Shown here piece by piece: positions 50,566 through 60,205 of a stretch of DNA of 64,000 bases. The number at the start of each line of letters is the position of its first letter. Within the stretch, counting starts at the first letter, position 1. The DNA is taken from assembly GCF_001484765.1 (NCBI RefSeq), contig NZ_LLXO01000013.1:62001-126000 (forward strand). The letters are read 5' to 3'. The position numbers were made by a program, and so were the translations under genes. The notes beneath the pieces were generated by a model that had not been told where the DNA came from, made no database searches, and saw only the letters and a list, made by a program, of their open reading frames with translations. This DNA comes from Entomohabitans teleogrylli. GTDB lineage: Bacteria > Pseudomonadota > Gammaproteobacteria > Enterobacterales > Enterobacteriaceae.

Positions 50566-50593
50566 GGGGTAATGCCGGGTACGGCGCTACCCC
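50566..50593 (+). terminator. Intercistronic hairpin between accD and folC
   Basis: GGGGTA pairs with TACCCC, with an inner GCCG/CGGC pairing. No T-tract follows, so it is more likely an mRNA-stability element than a terminator. Confidence 0.4.
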
Positions 50594-50627
50594 TGGAACT
50601 TTTGAACCGTAGCGTAGAACGGGCATC

Positions 50628-51896
50628 ATGGATATTAAATCGTTACCGCAAGCCACGTCGCCCCTGGCCACGTGGCTTTCTTATCTGGAAAACCTGCACA
50701 GTAAAACCATCGATCTCGGGCTGGACCGGGTGCGCGCCGTCGGGCAGCGCCTCGGGGTACTGAAACCGGCGCCGAAGGTATTTACGGTTGCCGGCACCAA
50801 CGGTAAAGGCACCACCTGCCGGACCCTGGAAGCGATGCTGATGGCCGCTGGTTATCGGGTGGGGGTATACAGTTCGCCCCATCTGGTGCGCTATACCGAA
50901 CGGGTGCGGATTCAGGGCGACGAACTGCCGGAGGCGCTGCACACCGCGTCGTTTGCCCAAATTGAGGCGCATCGCCAACAAACCTCGTTAACCTATTTTG
51001 AATATGGCACCCTTTCGGCGCTGCTGTTGTTTCAGCAGGCGGCGCTGGATGTGGTGATCCTCGAAGTGGGTCTCGGCGGGCGTCTCGACGCCACCAATAT
51101 CGTCGATGCCGATGTAGCGGTTATCACCAGTATTGCGCTGGACCATACCGACTGGCTGGGACCGGATCGCCAGAGTATCGGGCGTGAGAAAGCCGGCATT
51201 TTCCGCGCCGCCAGGCCGGCGGTGGTGGGGGAGCCGGACATGCCGGAAACCATTGCCGGGGTTGCCCGCGAGAAGGGCGCGCAGTTGCAGCGCCGCGGCG
51301 TTGACTGGGACTACCAGCTGCACGCCGATAGCTGGGATTTTCGCGATATGCATGGCGTCCTCAGTGGATTGCCCCTACCGCAGGTGCCGCAGCCTAATGC
51401 CGCCACGGCGTTAGCCGCGCTGCGCGCCAGCGGTATTCCGGCCAGCGACGAGGCTATTCGCGCCGGGATCGCTGGCGCTATTTTGCCCGGTCGCTTCCAG
51501 ACGGTAGCTTTACAGCCGCGGGTGATCCTCGATGTCGCTCATAATCCCCATGCCGCGCAGTATCTGGCTTCCCGGCTGGCGCAGTTGCCTGAACGGGGCA
51601 GGGTGCTGGCGGTGATCGGCATGTTGCATGATAAAGATATTGCCGGAACGCTTGCCCACCTGTCGCCGCAGGTGGATAGCTGGTATTGTGCTCCTCTGGA
51701 AGGGCCGCGCGGCGCGACGGCGGAGCAATTAATTGAACACCTTGGCCAGGGGACGGTATTTGCCTGCGTGGCCGATGCCTGGCGCGCGGCGTTGCGTGAC
51801 GCGCGGCCGCAGGATATCGTGCTGGTTTGCGGTTCGTTCCATACCGTGGCGCAGGTGATGGTCGTGTTGGATACGGGGAGAAAAGGTGGCGAGTAA
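50628..51896 (+). CDS. folC: Bifunctional dihydrofolate/folylpolyglutamate synthase FolC
   Basis: 422 residues. The P-loop VAGTNGKGTTCRTLEAML (about 48-65), the EVGLGGRLDATN motif and the VITSIALDHTDWLG block are diagnostic. It adds glutamate to dihydropteroate and to folates. Its end overlaps the dedD start by 11 bp. Confidence 0.97.
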   Translation: MDIKSLPQATSPLATWLSYLENLHSKTIDLGLDRVRAVGQRLGVLKPAPKVFTVAGTNGKGTTCRTLEAMLMAAGYRVGVYSSPHLVRYTERVRIQGDELPEALHTASFAQIEAHRQQTSLTYFEYGTLSALLLFQQAALDVVILEVGLGGRLDATNIVDADVAVITSIALDHTDWLGPDRQSIGREKAGIFRAARPAVVGEPDMPETIAGVAREKGAQLQRRGVDWDYQLHADSWDFRDMHGVLSGLPLPQVPQPNAATALAALRASGIPASDEAIRAGIAGAILPGRFQTVALQPRVILDVAHNPHAAQYLASRLAQLPERGRVLAVIGMLHDKDIAGTLAHLSPQVDSWYCAPLEGPRGATAEQLIEHLGQGTVFACVADAWRAALRDARPQDIVLVCGSFHTVAQVMVVLDTGRKGGE

Positions 51897-52587
51897 ATTT
51901 CAGAACCGTTTAGTGGGTACCATCGTCCTGGTGGCGCTGGGGGTTATTGTGCTGCCCGGTCTGCTGGATGGTCAAAAGAAGCATTATCAGGACCAGTTCG
52001 CCGCGATTCCGCTGGTGCCAAAGCCCGGGGATACCGATGAGCCGGATATGTTGCCGACCGCCAGCCAGGCGCTACCTTCCCAGCCGCCGGAAGGGGCAGG
52101 GGAAGAGGTCCGGGCCAGTACGGCGACATCGCCGGCGTTTAATACCGCGGCGTTGCCGGTAGATAACGGCGCCGGTATTGATGAAGTCCCGATACCGCGC
52201 CCGCAACCAAAGCCAGCGCCAGTTGAAAAACCGCAGCCGAAACCAGCGCCGGCCGTAAAGCCGAAGCCTGAACCAGCGCCGAAGCCGGAACCGACGCCAG
52301 GTACCCAGACGGCTCAGCAGACTGCGCCGCAGGATGCCCCCGCCGGTAAAGCCTATGTGGTACAACTCGGCGCGTTGAAGAACGCCGATAAGGTCAATGA
52401 AATCGTCGGCAAACTGCGCGGCGCCGGGTACCGGGTGTATACCGTGCCCTCTACGCCGGTGCAGGGTAAAATCACCCGCATTCTGGTGGGGCCGGACGCC
52501 TCCCGGGATAAGCTTAAAGCATCGCTGGGCGAGCTGAACCGGCTTTCCGGCCTGAGCGGCGTGGTGATGAACTATAGTGCGCGTTAA
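51886..52587 (+). CDS. dedD: Cell division protein DedD (SPOR domain)
   Basis: 233 residues: GTG start inside folC, one N-terminal membrane anchor (about 9-26), a long Pro/Lys/Ala-rich periplasmic linker with repeated PKPAP-like units (about 95-155), and a C-terminal SPOR domain (about 156-232; YVVQLGALKNADKV). SPOR domains bind denuded septal peptidoglycan. The linker repeats differ from E. coli in length. Confidence 0.95.
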   Translation: MASKFQNRLVGTIVLVALGVIVLPGLLDGQKKHYQDQFAAIPLVPKPGDTDEPDMLPTASQALPSQPPEGAGEEVRASTATSPAFNTAALPVDNGAGIDEVPIPRPQPKPAPVEKPQPKPAPAVKPKPEPAPKPEPTPGTQTAQQTAPQDAPAGKAYVVQLGALKNADKVNEIVGKLRGAGYRVYTVPSTPVQGKITRILVGPDASRDKLKASLGELNRLSGLSGVVMNYSAR

Positions 52588-52591
52588 TCTG

Positions 52592-52630
52592 TTATTTCCG
52601 GCGCCGGCGTGGATTGAGCGGCGGAAATAA
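52592..52630 (+). terminator. Hairpin after dedD
   Basis: TTATTTCCG pairs perfectly with CGGAAATAA across a GC-rich 21-nt loop, 4 bp after the dedD stop. There is no clear T-run, so a termination role is uncertain. Confidence 0.4.
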
Positions 52631-52723
52631 TGCGCCGCTTTCCTGTGTCGGGGCGAAGTTTTAACGCTGGCGTTGAAGATTTTTTCAGCGCCATTTTTAT
52701 TTACGCAGGGACAGGAAATCCCT

Positions 52724-52752
52724 ACGCAAACGTTTTCTTTTTCTGTTAGAAT
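52724..52752 (+). promoter_or_regulatory. PurR operator and promoter of cvpA-purF
   Basis: ACGCAAACGTTTTCTT at 52724-52739 matches the PurR consensus at all defined positions and covers the expected -35 region; TAGAAT at 52747-52752 is the probable -10. PurR repression of cvpA-purF by hypoxanthine or guanine is known in E. coli. Confidence 0.85.
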
Positions 52753-52797
52753 GCGCCCCGAACCGGACGTCGGGGTGATTTATCGTGGGACACATTC

Positions 52798-53286
52798 ATG
52801 GTCTGGATAGATTACGCCATTATTGCGGTGATTGGTTTTTCCTGTCTGGTTAGCCTGATCCGCGGGTTTGTGCGCGAAGCGTTGTCGCTGGTGACGTGGG
52901 GCTGCGCTTTCTTTGTCGCCAGTCACTACTACACTTACCTGGCTGTCTGGTTCACTGGCTTTGAAGAGGAACTGGTTCGTAATGGTATAGCGATCGCGGT
53001 GTTGTTTATTGCGACGCTTATCGTCGGCGCCATCGTGAATTATGTGATCGGGGCGCTGGTGGAAAAAACTGGCCTGTCGGGGACAGACAGGGTGCTGGGA
53101 GTCTGTTTCGGCGCGTTACGCGGCGTACTGATTGTCGCCGCCATTCTGTTCTTTCTGGATACCTTCACCGGTCTGTCTAAAAGCGAAGACTGGCAGAAGT
53201 CGCAGCTTATTCCGCACTTCAGTTTCATCATCAGGTGGTTTTTTGACTATCTGCAAGGCTCGTCAAGTTTCTTGCCCCGGTCATAG
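52798..53286 (+). CDS. cvpA: CvpA family membrane protein
   Basis: 162 residues with four membrane helices and the family motifs GLSGTDRVLGVCFGALRG (in the third quarter) and an N-terminal DYAIIAVIGFS. It is needed for colicin V production and envelope stress resistance in E. coli; its molecular role is unclear. It is co-transcribed with purF, 34 bp downstream. Confidence 0.95.
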   Translation: MVWIDYAIIAVIGFSCLVSLIRGFVREALSLVTWGCAFFVASHYYTYLAVWFTGFEEELVRNGIAIAVLFIATLIVGAIVNYVIGALVEKTGLSGTDRVLGVCFGALRGVLIVAAILFFLDTFTGLSKSEDWQKSQLIPHFSFIIRWFFDYLQGSSSFLPRS

Positions 53287-53320
53287 GGCCCGGGCTGTGG
53301 CTTAGTGAGGAAAAGACAAC

Positions 53321-54838
53321 ATGTGCGGTATTGTCGGTATCGCCGGTGTTATGCCGGTAAACCAGTCGATTTATGACGCGTTATCGGTGCTTCAGCACCG
53401 TGGGCAGGATGCCGCAGGCATCATCACAATTGATGCGAACAACTGTTTCCGTCTGCGTAAGGCCAACGGCCTGGTGAATGATGTGTTTGAAGCCCGCCAT
53501 ATGCAGCGTCTGCAGGGGAATATGGGGATCGGCCACGTACGCTACCCGACCGCCGGGAGCTCGAGCGCGTCTGAGGCGCAGCCGTTCTACGTGAACTCGC
53601 CGTACGGTATTACCCTGGCCCACAATGGCAACCTGACCAACGCCCACGAGCTGCGTAAAAAACTGTTTGAAGAAAAACGCCGCCATATCAATACCACCTC
53701 CGATTCGGAAATCCTGCTCAACATCTTCGCCAGCGAGCTGGATAATTTCCGCCATTACCCGCTGGAGCCCGATAACATTTTCGCGGCGGTCGCCGCCACT
53801 AACCGCCAGATTCGCGGCGCGTACGCCTGTGTGGCGATGATCATCGGCCACGGTATGGTCGCCTTCCGCGATCCGAACGGTATCCGCCCGCTGGTGCTGG
53901 GCAAGCGCGACGTGGGCGATGGCCGCAGCGAGTATATGGTGGCTTCGGAAAGCGTGGCGCTGGATACCCTGGGCTTTGAGTTTCTGCGCGACGTGGCGCC
54001 GGGTGAAGCGGTCTATATCGCGGAAACCGGCCAGCTGTTTACCCGCCAGTGCGCCGATAACCCGACCAGCAATCCCTGCCTGTTCGAGTATGTCTACTTC
54101 GCCCGTCCGGATTCGTTCATCGATAAGATTTCGGTCTACAGCGCCCGGGTGGGGATGGGCAAAAAGCTGGGCGAAAAGATCGCCCGCGAGTGGGAAGATC
54201 TGGACATTGATGTGGTGATCCCGATTCCGGAAACCTCCTGCGATATCGCGCTGGAAATTGCCCGTATTCTCGGTAAACCGTATCGCCAGGGGTTTGTGAA
54301 AAACCGTTATGTCGGCCGCACCTTTATCATGCCCGGCCAGCAGTTGCGCCGTAAATCGGTACGCCGCAAGCTGAATGCCAACCGGGCGGAGTTCCGCGAT
54401 AAGAACGTTCTGTTGGTGGATGATTCCATTGTGCGTGGCACGACGTCAGAACAGATCATTGAGATGGCCCGCGAAGCCGGAGCCAAAAAAGTGTATCTGG
54501 CTTCCGCCGCCCCGGAGATTCGCTTCCCGAACGTTTATGGTATCGATATGCCGAGCGCCAATGAACTGATCGCCCATGGCCGCGAAGTCGACGAAATTCG
54601 CCAGATAATCGGCGCCGATGCGCTGATTTTCCAGGACCTGGACGATCTGGTGGAAGCGGTTCGCGCCGAAAACCCGGATATTCAGCAGTTCGAATGTTCG
54701 GTGTTCAACGGTGTTTACGTGACCAAAGATGTCGATTTGCAGTACCTGGAATATCTCGAATCCCTGCGTAACGACGATGCCAAAGCGCTGCAGCGTCAGA
54801 ACGAAGTGGAAAGTCTGGAAATGCATAACGAAGGGTAA
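53321..54838 (+). CDS. purF: Amidophosphoribosyltransferase PurF
   Basis: First committed step of purine synthesis. It has 505 residues. The N-terminal nucleophile Cys2 (MCGIVGIAG) needs only removal of the initiator methionine; HNGNLTN and the glutaminase half follow. The C-terminal phosphoribosyltransferase has the PRPP loop [14 protein letters not shown] (about 363-376). PurR control lies upstream of cvpA. Confidence 0.98.
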   Translation: MCGIVGIAGVMPVNQSIYDALSVLQHRGQDAAGIITIDANNCFRLRKANGLVNDVFEARHMQRLQGNMGIGHVRYPTAGSSSASEAQPFYVNSPYGITLAHNGNLTNAHELRKKLFEEKRRHINTTSDSEILLNIFASELDNFRHYPLEPDNIFAAVAATNRQIRGAYACVAMIIGHGMVAFRDPNGIRPLVLGKRDVGDGRSEYMVASESVALDTLGFEFLRDVAPGEAVYIAETGQLFTRQCADNPTSNPCLFEYVYFARPDSFIDKISVYSARVGMGKKLGEKIAREWEDLDIDVVIPIPETSCDIALEIARILGKPYRQGFVKNRYVGRTFIMPGQQLRRKSVRRKLNANRAEFRDKNVLLVDDSIVRGTTSEQIIEMAREAGAKKVYLASAAPEIRFPNVYGIDMPSANELIAHGREVDEIRQIIGADALIFQDLDDLVEAVRAENPDIQQFECSVFNGVYVTKDVDLQYLEYLESLRNDDAKALQRQNEVESLEMHNEG

Positions 54839-54846
54839 GCCCTTTC

Positions 54847-54880
54847 CCGGCCTCTGCTATCTGGCACAGGCCGGTTTCTT
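54847..54880 (+). terminator. Terminator after purF
   Basis: CCGGCCT and AGGCCGG form a 7-bp GC stem with a 14-nt loop, followed by TTTCTTTG, 8 bp after the stop. Confidence 0.75.
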
Positions 54881-54943
54881 TGCCTGCGGGCAACTCCTGT
54901 TATACTCCCCCGCATCATTGTTGATTTATTGCAGGCGAAAGTC

Positions 54944-55519
54944 ATGAAACGACTGATTGTCGGTATTTCTGGCGCCAGCGGCGCGATATATGGGGTCCGT
55001 TTACTGCAGGTGTTACAGTCGGTGCCGGAAGTGGAAACCCATCTGGTGATGAGCCAGGCGGCGCGCCAGACCCTGGGGCTGGAAACGGATTTTACCCTGC
55101 GTGAGGTGCAGGGACTGGCGGATGTGGTACATGATGCCCGGGATATCGCCGCCAGCATCTCATCCGGCTCGTTTAAAACCCATGGCATGGCGATCCTGCC
55201 CTGTTCGATCAAAACCCTTTCCGGCATCGTTAACAGTTATACCGACGGCCTGCTGACCCGGGCGGCGGATGTGGTGCTGAAGGAGCGCCGTCCGCTGGTA
55301 TTGTGCGTACGTGAAACGCCGTTGCACCTCGGTCATTTACGGTTGATGACGCAGGCCGCGGAGATGGGGGCGCTGATCATGCCGCCGCTACCGGCATTTT
55401 ACCATCGCCCGGCGACCCTGGATGAGGTTATCAATCAAACGGTTAATCGGGTACTGGATCAGTTTGACATTACGCTGAGCGAAGATCTGTTCACCCGCTG
55501 GTCCGGCGCCGGAAGCTGA
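54944..55519 (+). CDS. ubiX: Flavin prenyltransferase UbiX
   Basis: Makes prenyl-FMN for the decarboxylase UbiD in ubiquinone synthesis. It has 191 residues. The flavin-binding GISGASGAIYG loop at the N terminus, SSGSFKTHGM and CVRETPLHLGHL are conserved. ATG 54944 follows GCAGGCGAAAG and matches the E. coli start; an upstream ATG at 54929 is less likely. Confidence 0.96.
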   Translation: MKRLIVGISGASGAIYGVRLLQVLQSVPEVETHLVMSQAARQTLGLETDFTLREVQGLADVVHDARDIAASISSGSFKTHGMAILPCSIKTLSGIVNSYTDGLLTRAADVVLKERRPLVLCVRETPLHLGHLRLMTQAAEMGALIMPPLPAFYHRPATLDEVINQTVNRVLDQFDITLSEDLFTRWSGAGS

Positions 55520-55555
55520 TTTATGTGGTCTGAGTCCGAGAGCAGTGCAAACCGC

Positions 55556-55572
55556 TGCCCGATACTGGTGCA
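55556..55572. promoter_or_regulatory. NtrC-like site upstream of argT
   Basis: TGCCCGATACTGGTGCA resembles the NtrC enhancer GCAC-N7-GTGC with one mismatch (GCCC). It lies about 150 bp upstream of the sigma54-like element at 55719, a workable enhancer distance. Confidence 0.45.
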
Positions 55573-55718
55573 ATAGTGTATGCGGGATCAAATCCTGAAG
55601 CTGTGGCAGGGAGATTTTAGCATTGAGGAATTTTTTCAGGGTAGGGAAAACTGTTATCTTGCGGTGCCCTGAATTGTTATGCAACTTTCTGTTTACATTT
55701 CCCGGCCCGGTGAAAAAG

Positions 55719-55734
55719 TGGCATGAGACGTGCT
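55719..55734 (+). promoter_or_regulatory. Sigma54-like promoter of argT
   Basis: TGGCATGAGACGTGCT keeps the invariant GG and GC at exactly 10-bp spacing, with two mismatches to TGGCAC-N5-TTGCW. It lies 64 bp before the argT ATG. Nitrogen control of argT through NtrC is known in Salmonella and E. coli. Confidence 0.6.
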
Positions 55735-55797
55735 AATGACTTCAGGGAGTCAGTACCACACAACATCATGATAAAAGCCACCACACAGAGGGTTACT

Positions 55798-56577
55798 ATG
55801 AAGAAGCAGATTTTCGCCTTGTCTCTGCTGTCCGGCCTGTTTTGCGCCAGCGCGTTCGCAGCCCTTCCGCAGAGTATTCGTATTGGTACGGATGCCACCT
55901 ATGCGCCTTTTTCTTCCAAAGACGCGAAAGGAGATTTTGTCGGCTTTGATATCGATCTGGGTAATGAACTGTGCCGGCGCATTCAGGTGCAGTGTAGCTG
56001 GGTAGGTAGCGATTTTGACGCCCTGATCCCTTCGCTGAAGGCGAAGAAAATTGATGCGATTATCTCTTCACTGTCGATCACCGCCAAACGTGAGCAGGAG
56101 ATTGCGTTTTCCAACAAACTGTACGCCGCCGATTCGCGGTTGATTGCCGCTAAAGGCTCGCCGATTCTGCCCTCTCTGGACGGCCTGAAAGGCAAACATG
56201 TCGGCGTTCTGCAGGGCTCGACTCAGGAAGCGTATGCCAACGACAACTGGCGCTCGCAAGGTGTGGATGTGGTGGCCTATCAGAATCAGGATCTGATTTA
56301 CTCCGATTTGGCGGCAGGGCGGCTGGATGCGGCATTACAGGATGAAGTCGCGGCCAGCGAAGGTTTCCTGAAGCAGCCAGCGGGGAAAGATTTTGCTTTC
56401 GCCGGCCCGTCGGTGAAAGATAAAAAGTATTTTGGCGATGGTACCGGGGTTGGCCTGCGTAAAGACGAGACGGAGCTGAAGGCCGCGCTGGATAAAGCGC
56501 TGGCGGAGATGCGCCAGGATGGTACTTACGATAAGTTTGCCAAAAAGTACTTTGATTTTAATGTTTACGGTGAATGA
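55798..56577 (+). CDS. argT: Lysine/arginine/ornithine-binding periplasmic protein ArgT
   Basis: Substrate-binding protein (259 residues) delivering lysine, arginine and ornithine to the HisQMP permease. The signal peptide (1-22) ends SAFA. Ligand-site residues seen in the family are present: the TDATYAPF and SLSIT(A)KR segments, and LQDEVA with its aspartate. A start at the ATG at 55798 gives the signal peptide. It is a tandem paralogue of hisJ, which follows after 334 bp. Confidence 0.94.
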   Translation: MKKQIFALSLLSGLFCASAFAALPQSIRIGTDATYAPFSSKDAKGDFVGFDIDLGNELCRRIQVQCSWVGSDFDALIPSLKAKKIDAIISSLSITAKREQEIAFSNKLYAADSRLIAAKGSPILPSLDGLKGKHVGVLQGSTQEAYANDNWRSQGVDVVAYQNQDLIYSDLAAGRLDAALQDEVAASEGFLKQPAGKDFAFAGPSVKDKKYFGDGTGVGLRKDETELKAALDKALAEMRQDGTYDKFAKKYFDFNVYGE

Positions 56578-56675
56578 TACTTTCCCGTAGTCTGTAAGTT
56601 GGCCATTGAACGGCCCAGGCAGGGGAATTTCAGGTTAGCGGCGCGCTACGTTTCGGTGCGCCGTTGTGGTGCGAT

Positions 56676-56712
56676 ATGCATAATTAGCACTATTTTGGTG
56701 CTAGTTATGCAT
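56676..56712. promoter_or_regulatory. NtrC-type palindrome upstream of hisJ
   Basis: 37 bp with 15-bp arms matching at 14 positions around a 7-bp centre. The core GCACTATTTTGGTGC (56687-56701) is an exact GCAC-N7-GTGC NtrC site. It lies about 100 bp upstream of the sigma54-like element at 56795. Confidence 0.7.
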
Positions 56713-56794
56713 TATAATGGCGCGCGCGTCAGCGGTCGCGTGCGGCAGTGTGCTGCCGCTCAGAAAGCTGGCCGGGTATCGTCGCGGCGTGATG

Positions 56795-56810
56795 TGGCAC
56801 GAAACCTGCA
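56795..56810 (+). promoter_or_regulatory. Sigma54-like promoter of hisJQMP
   Basis: TGGCACGAAACCTGCA has a perfect -24 TGGCAC and a one-mismatch -12 (CTGCA for TTGCA) with correct spacing, 102 bp before the hisJ ATG. With the NtrC palindrome it forms a standard nitrogen-controlled promoter arrangement. Confidence 0.72.
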
Positions 56811-56911
56811 ATTTGTCCTTATAAAAAGGGTTCAGGAAAGAAGAGCCTGATGCGACCAAAGGCCCGAAAGCCTGGCGGTCAGGTTCTGAATATAGTCTAT
56901 TGAGGATAAGT

Positions 56912-57694
56912 ATGAACAAGAAGGTAATTGCCCTTTCTCTGGTACTGGCATTTTCCAGCGTCTCCAACGTTTTCGCCGCCATCCCGAAAAATCTGCGCAT
57001 CGGTACCGATCCGACCTACGCCCCCTTTGAGATGAAAAATAATAAAGGGGAGCTGATCGGCTTTGATATCGATCTGGCTAAAGAGATGTGTAAGCGTATT
57101 GAAGCGCAGTGCTCATTTGTCGAAAACCCGCTGGATGCGTTGATCCCTTCTCTCAAAGCGAAAAAAGTCGATATTATCGTCTCTTCGCTGTCGATCACTG
57201 AAAAACGTCTGCAGGAAATCGCGTTCACCGACAAACTGTACGCGGCCAACTCCCGGCTGGTGGTGGCCAAAGGTTCAAGCATTGAGCCGACCCTGGAAGC
57301 GCTGAAAGGCAAGCGAGTCGGCGTCCTGCAGGGTACCACTCAGGAGACCTACGGTAATACCCACTGGGCGGCGAAAGGGGTAGAAATTGTCTCTTATCAG
57401 GGACAGGAAAATATCTACGCTGACCTGGCCGCCGGACGTATCGACGCCGCGTTCCAGGATGAAGTCGCCGCCAGCGAAGGCTTCCTGAAACACCCGGCGG
57501 GTAAAGACTACCAGTTTGGCGGCCCATCGATTAAAGATGAGAAAATCTTCGGCGTGGGTACCGGATTTGGTCTGCGTAAAGAGGACAAAGAGCTGCTTGA
57601 AGCGCTGAATAAGGCCTTTGCCGATATGCGCGCCGACGGTACTTATCAGAAGCTGTCAGACAAATACTTTAACTTTGATATCTATGGTGGTTAA
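56912..57694 (+). CDS. hisJ: Histidine-binding periplasmic protein HisJ
   Basis: 260 residues with signal peptide (1-22). It binds L-histidine and docks with HisQMP. It shares the [18 protein letters not shown] and [11 protein letters not shown] segments with ArgT, showing tandem duplication. The start at 56912 has GAGGATAAG upstream; a start at 56900 is less likely. Confidence 0.95.
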   Translation: MNKKVIALSLVLAFSSVSNVFAAIPKNLRIGTDPTYAPFEMKNNKGELIGFDIDLAKEMCKRIEAQCSFVENPLDALIPSLKAKKVDIIVSSLSITEKRLQEIAFTDKLYAANSRLVVAKGSSIEPTLEALKGKRVGVLQGTTQETYGNTHWAAKGVEIVSYQGQENIYADLAAGRIDAAFQDEVAASEGFLKHPAGKDYQFGGPSIKDEKIFGVGTGFGLRKEDKELLEALNKAFADMRADGTYQKLSDKYFNFDIYGG

Positions 57695-57710
57695 TCCACG
57701 TCCTTATCGC

Positions 57711-57731
57711 GCCTGCCCACCGCGGGCAGGC
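57711..57731 (+). other. Intercistronic hairpin between hisJ and hisQ
   Basis: GCCTGCCC and GGGCAGGC form a perfect 8-bp GC stem with a 5-nt loop and no T-run. In Salmonella the hisJ-hisQ gap carries REP sequences that stabilise hisJ mRNA; this smaller hairpin is well placed to do the same, allowing excess binding protein over permease. Confidence 0.55.
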
Positions 57732-57769
57732 TGAAACTGAACAGATACTGACGGCAGGAAAAAAGCGCC

Positions 57770-58456
57770 ATGCTGTATGGTTTTTCAGAAGTGATTTTTA
57801 AAGGGGCGCTCGTTACCCTGGAGCTGGCCATCAGTTCCGTGCTGCTTTCAGTCGCGATAGGCCTGGCCGGCGCAGCGGCGAAATTGTCGCGCAACCGGCC
57901 GCTGGCCCTGGTGTTTGAAGGGTATACCACACTGATCCGCGGCGTGCCCGATCTGGTATTGATGCTGCTGATTTTTTACGGTCTGCAAATGGCGCTGAAC
58001 GTAGTGACCGACGCGCTGGGTATGTCGCAAATCGATATCGATCCCATGATTGCCGGGATCATTACACTGGGTTTTATTTACGGCGCCTATTTTACCGAAA
58101 CTTTTCGCGGCGCCTGGATGGCCGTGCCAAAAGGGCATATTGAGGCGGCGACGGCTTTTGGTTTTAGTCCGTCGCAGACTTTTCGACGCATTCTGTTTCC
58201 GGCCATGATGCGTTTTGCGCTGCCGGGGATCGGCAATAACTGGCAGGTGATCCTGAAAGCGACCGCGCTGGTGTCGTTGCTCGGTCTGGAAGATGTGGTT
58301 AAAGCTACCCAACTGGCGGGGAAAAGCACCTGGGAGCCGTTCTATTTCGCCATTGTCTGCGGGGCTATCTATCTGATTTTCACTACGGTATCCAATGGTA
58401 TTTTACTGCTGCTTGAACGGCGCTATTCGGTGGGCGTCAGGAGGGCGGATCTGTGA
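57770..58456 (+). CDS. hisQ: Histidine ABC transporter permease HisQ
   Basis: Inner-membrane permease subunit of 228 residues with about five helices. The ABC permease EAA loop is GHIEAATAFGFSPSQTFRRILFP (read in two parts: GHIEAATAFGF and SPSQTFRRI). It forms the channel with HisM. It overlaps hisM by 4 bp. Confidence 0.96.
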   Translation: MLYGFSEVIFKGALVTLELAISSVLLSVAIGLAGAAAKLSRNRPLALVFEGYTTLIRGVPDLVLMLLIFYGLQMALNVVTDALGMSQIDIDPMIAGIITLGFIYGAYFTETFRGAWMAVPKGHIEAATAFGFSPSQTFRRILFPAMMRFALPGIGNNWQVILKATALVSLLGLEDVVKATQLAGKSTWEPFYFAIVCGAIYLIFTTVSNGILLLLERRYSVGVRRADL

Positions 58457-59166
58457 TTGAGATTATCCAGGAGTACTGGAAATCGCTGCTGTGGACCGAT
58501 GGTTACCGCTTTACCGGCGTGGCGATCACCCTGTGGCTGCTGATCTCATCAGTGGTGATGGGCGGTATTCTGGCGCTGTTTCTCGCTGTCGGGCGGGTAT
58601 CGTCGAACAAATATGTTCGCCTGCCCATCTGGCTGTTTACTTATGTCTTTCGCGGTACGCCGCTGTATGTTCAGATGCTGGTGTTTTACTCCGGTATGTA
58701 TACCCTGGAAATCGTTAAAGGGACGCCGATGCTCAGCGACTTTTTCCGCAGCGGTCTGAACTGTACCGTGCTGGCGTTTACCCTCAACACCTGCGCCTAT
58801 ACCACGGAAATTTTCGCCGGGGCGATTCGCTCGGTGCCCCATGGGGAAATCGAGGCCGCCCGGGCATACGGTTTTTCGCGTTTTAAGCTGTATCGCTGCA
58901 TTATTTTGCCGTCGGCGCTGCGCATTGCGCTACCGGCCTACAGCAACGAAGTGATATTGATGCTGCACTCCACCGCGCTGGCGTTTACCGCCACGGTACC
59001 GGATCTGCTGAAAATCGCCCGCGATATTAACGCCGCGACTTACCAGCCGTTTACCGCCTTTGGCATTGCCGCCGTGCTGTATTTGTGTATTTCCTGGGTA
59101 TTGATCAGCCTGTTTCGTAAGGCGGAGCGGCGCTGGCTGCAGCATGTGAAACCTTCGTCGTTGTAA
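58453..59166 (+). CDS. hisM: Histidine ABC transporter permease HisM
   Basis: Second permease subunit, 237 residues, about five helices, EAA loop [18 protein letters not shown] near residue 135. It starts with GTG inside the hisQ stop. Confidence 0.96.
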   Translation: MIEIIQEYWKSLLWTDGYRFTGVAITLWLLISSVVMGGILALFLAVGRVSSNKYVRLPIWLFTYVFRGTPLYVQMLVFYSGMYTLEIVKGTPMLSDFFRSGLNCTVLAFTLNTCAYTTEIFAGAIRSVPHGEIEAARAYGFSRFKLYRCIILPSALRIALPAYSNEVILMLHSTALAFTATVPDLLKIARDINAATYQPFTAFGIAAVLYLCISWVLISLFRKAERRWLQHVKPSSL

Positions 59167-59180
59167 TGAGTGGACAACTA

Positions 59181-59954
59181 ATGGCCGACTATAAATTAAG
59201 CGTCACTGACCTGCATAAACGTTACGGCGAACTGGAAGTGCTGAAAGGGGTCTCCCTGAAAGCGCGGGCCGGGGATGTTATCAGCATTATCGGCTCTTCT
59301 GGATCCGGGAAGAGCACTTTTCTGCGCTGTATTAACTTTCTGGAAAAGCCCAGTGAAGGTACGATCGTCGTTAATAACCAAAACATCCATCTGGTGCGTG
59401 ATAAAGACGGCCAGCTAAAGGTAGCGGATAAAAAGCAGCTGCAACTGTTGCGCACCCGGCTGACCATGGTGTTCCAGCATTTCAATCTGTGGAGCCACAT
59501 GACGGTGCTGGAAAACGTTATGGAAGCGCCGGTACAGGTGCTGGGGCTGAGCAAGCAGGATGCCCGGGATCGGGCGATTCGCTACCTGGAGAAGGTGGGG
59601 ATCGACGAGCGGGTGCGCGGCAAGTATCCGGTACATCTGTCCGGCGGCCAGCAGCAGCGGGTCTCGATCGCCCGGGCGCTGGCGATGGAGCCGGAAGTGC
59701 TGCTGTTTGACGAACCGACATCGGCCCTCGATCCCGAACTGGTCGGCGAGGTACTGCGCATCATGCAACAGCTGGCTGAAGAAGGAAAAACCATGGTAGT
59801 GGTGACCCACGAAATGGAGTTCGCGCGCCATGTCTCCAGCCATGTGATTTTCCTGCATCAGGGGTTGATTGAGGAAGAGGGGACGCCGGAGGCGGTGTTC
59901 GGCAATCCTTCCAGCCCGCGACTACAGCAGTTCCTGAAAGGGGCATTGAAGTAA
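59181..59954 (+). CDS. hisP: Histidine/LAO ABC transporter ATP-binding protein HisP
   Basis: 257-residue ATPase driving HisQM. Walker [10 protein letters not shown], signature LSGGQQQR, Walker B VLLFDEP and H-loop THE are intact. An ATG at 59166 overlapping the hisM stop would add five residues; the ATG at 59181 has a GTGGA ribosome site and gives the E. coli length. Confidence 0.95.
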   Translation: MADYKLSVTDLHKRYGELEVLKGVSLKARAGDVISIIGSSGSGKSTFLRCINFLEKPSEGTIVVNNQNIHLVRDKDGQLKVADKKQLQLLRTRLTMVFQHFNLWSHMTVLENVMEAPVQVLGLSKQDARDRAIRYLEKVGIDERVRGKYPVHLSGGQQQRVSIARALAMEPEVLLFDEPTSALDPELVGEVLRIMQQLAEEGKTMVVVTHEMEFARHVSSHVIFLHQGLIEEEGTPEAVFGNPSSPRLQQFLKGALK

Positions 59955-60046
59955 GAGAGGAGCGCTCGCTCTTATGGTTGCCTTCGGCACAGGGTCGCCC
60001 TACCGTAAACGGGGCCTGGCCCTTTGCGCCGGGACCGTCTTACCCG

Positions 60047-60070
60047 CAGGCCGGTTTTCTCCCCGGCCTG
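60047..60070. repeat. GC-rich hairpin between hisP and yfcH
   Basis: CAGGCCGG pairs perfectly with CCGGCCTG over an 8-nt loop in the convergent gap. No T-run is present on either side. Transcript 3'-end formation or a REP-like unit is possible. The rest of the 251-bp gap shows nothing else. Confidence 0.4.
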
Positions 60071-60205
60071 GCGACGCCCCTGCGCAAAAATCGCCGGCAA
60101 TCTAACGGCCGGTCTTAACATTCCCGCTGCGAACAGTATATCGCGATGAATGATGCCATCACCGCTGATGAGGTGATGTCTGGCGTAAGATCGTGATATT
60201 TGAGG

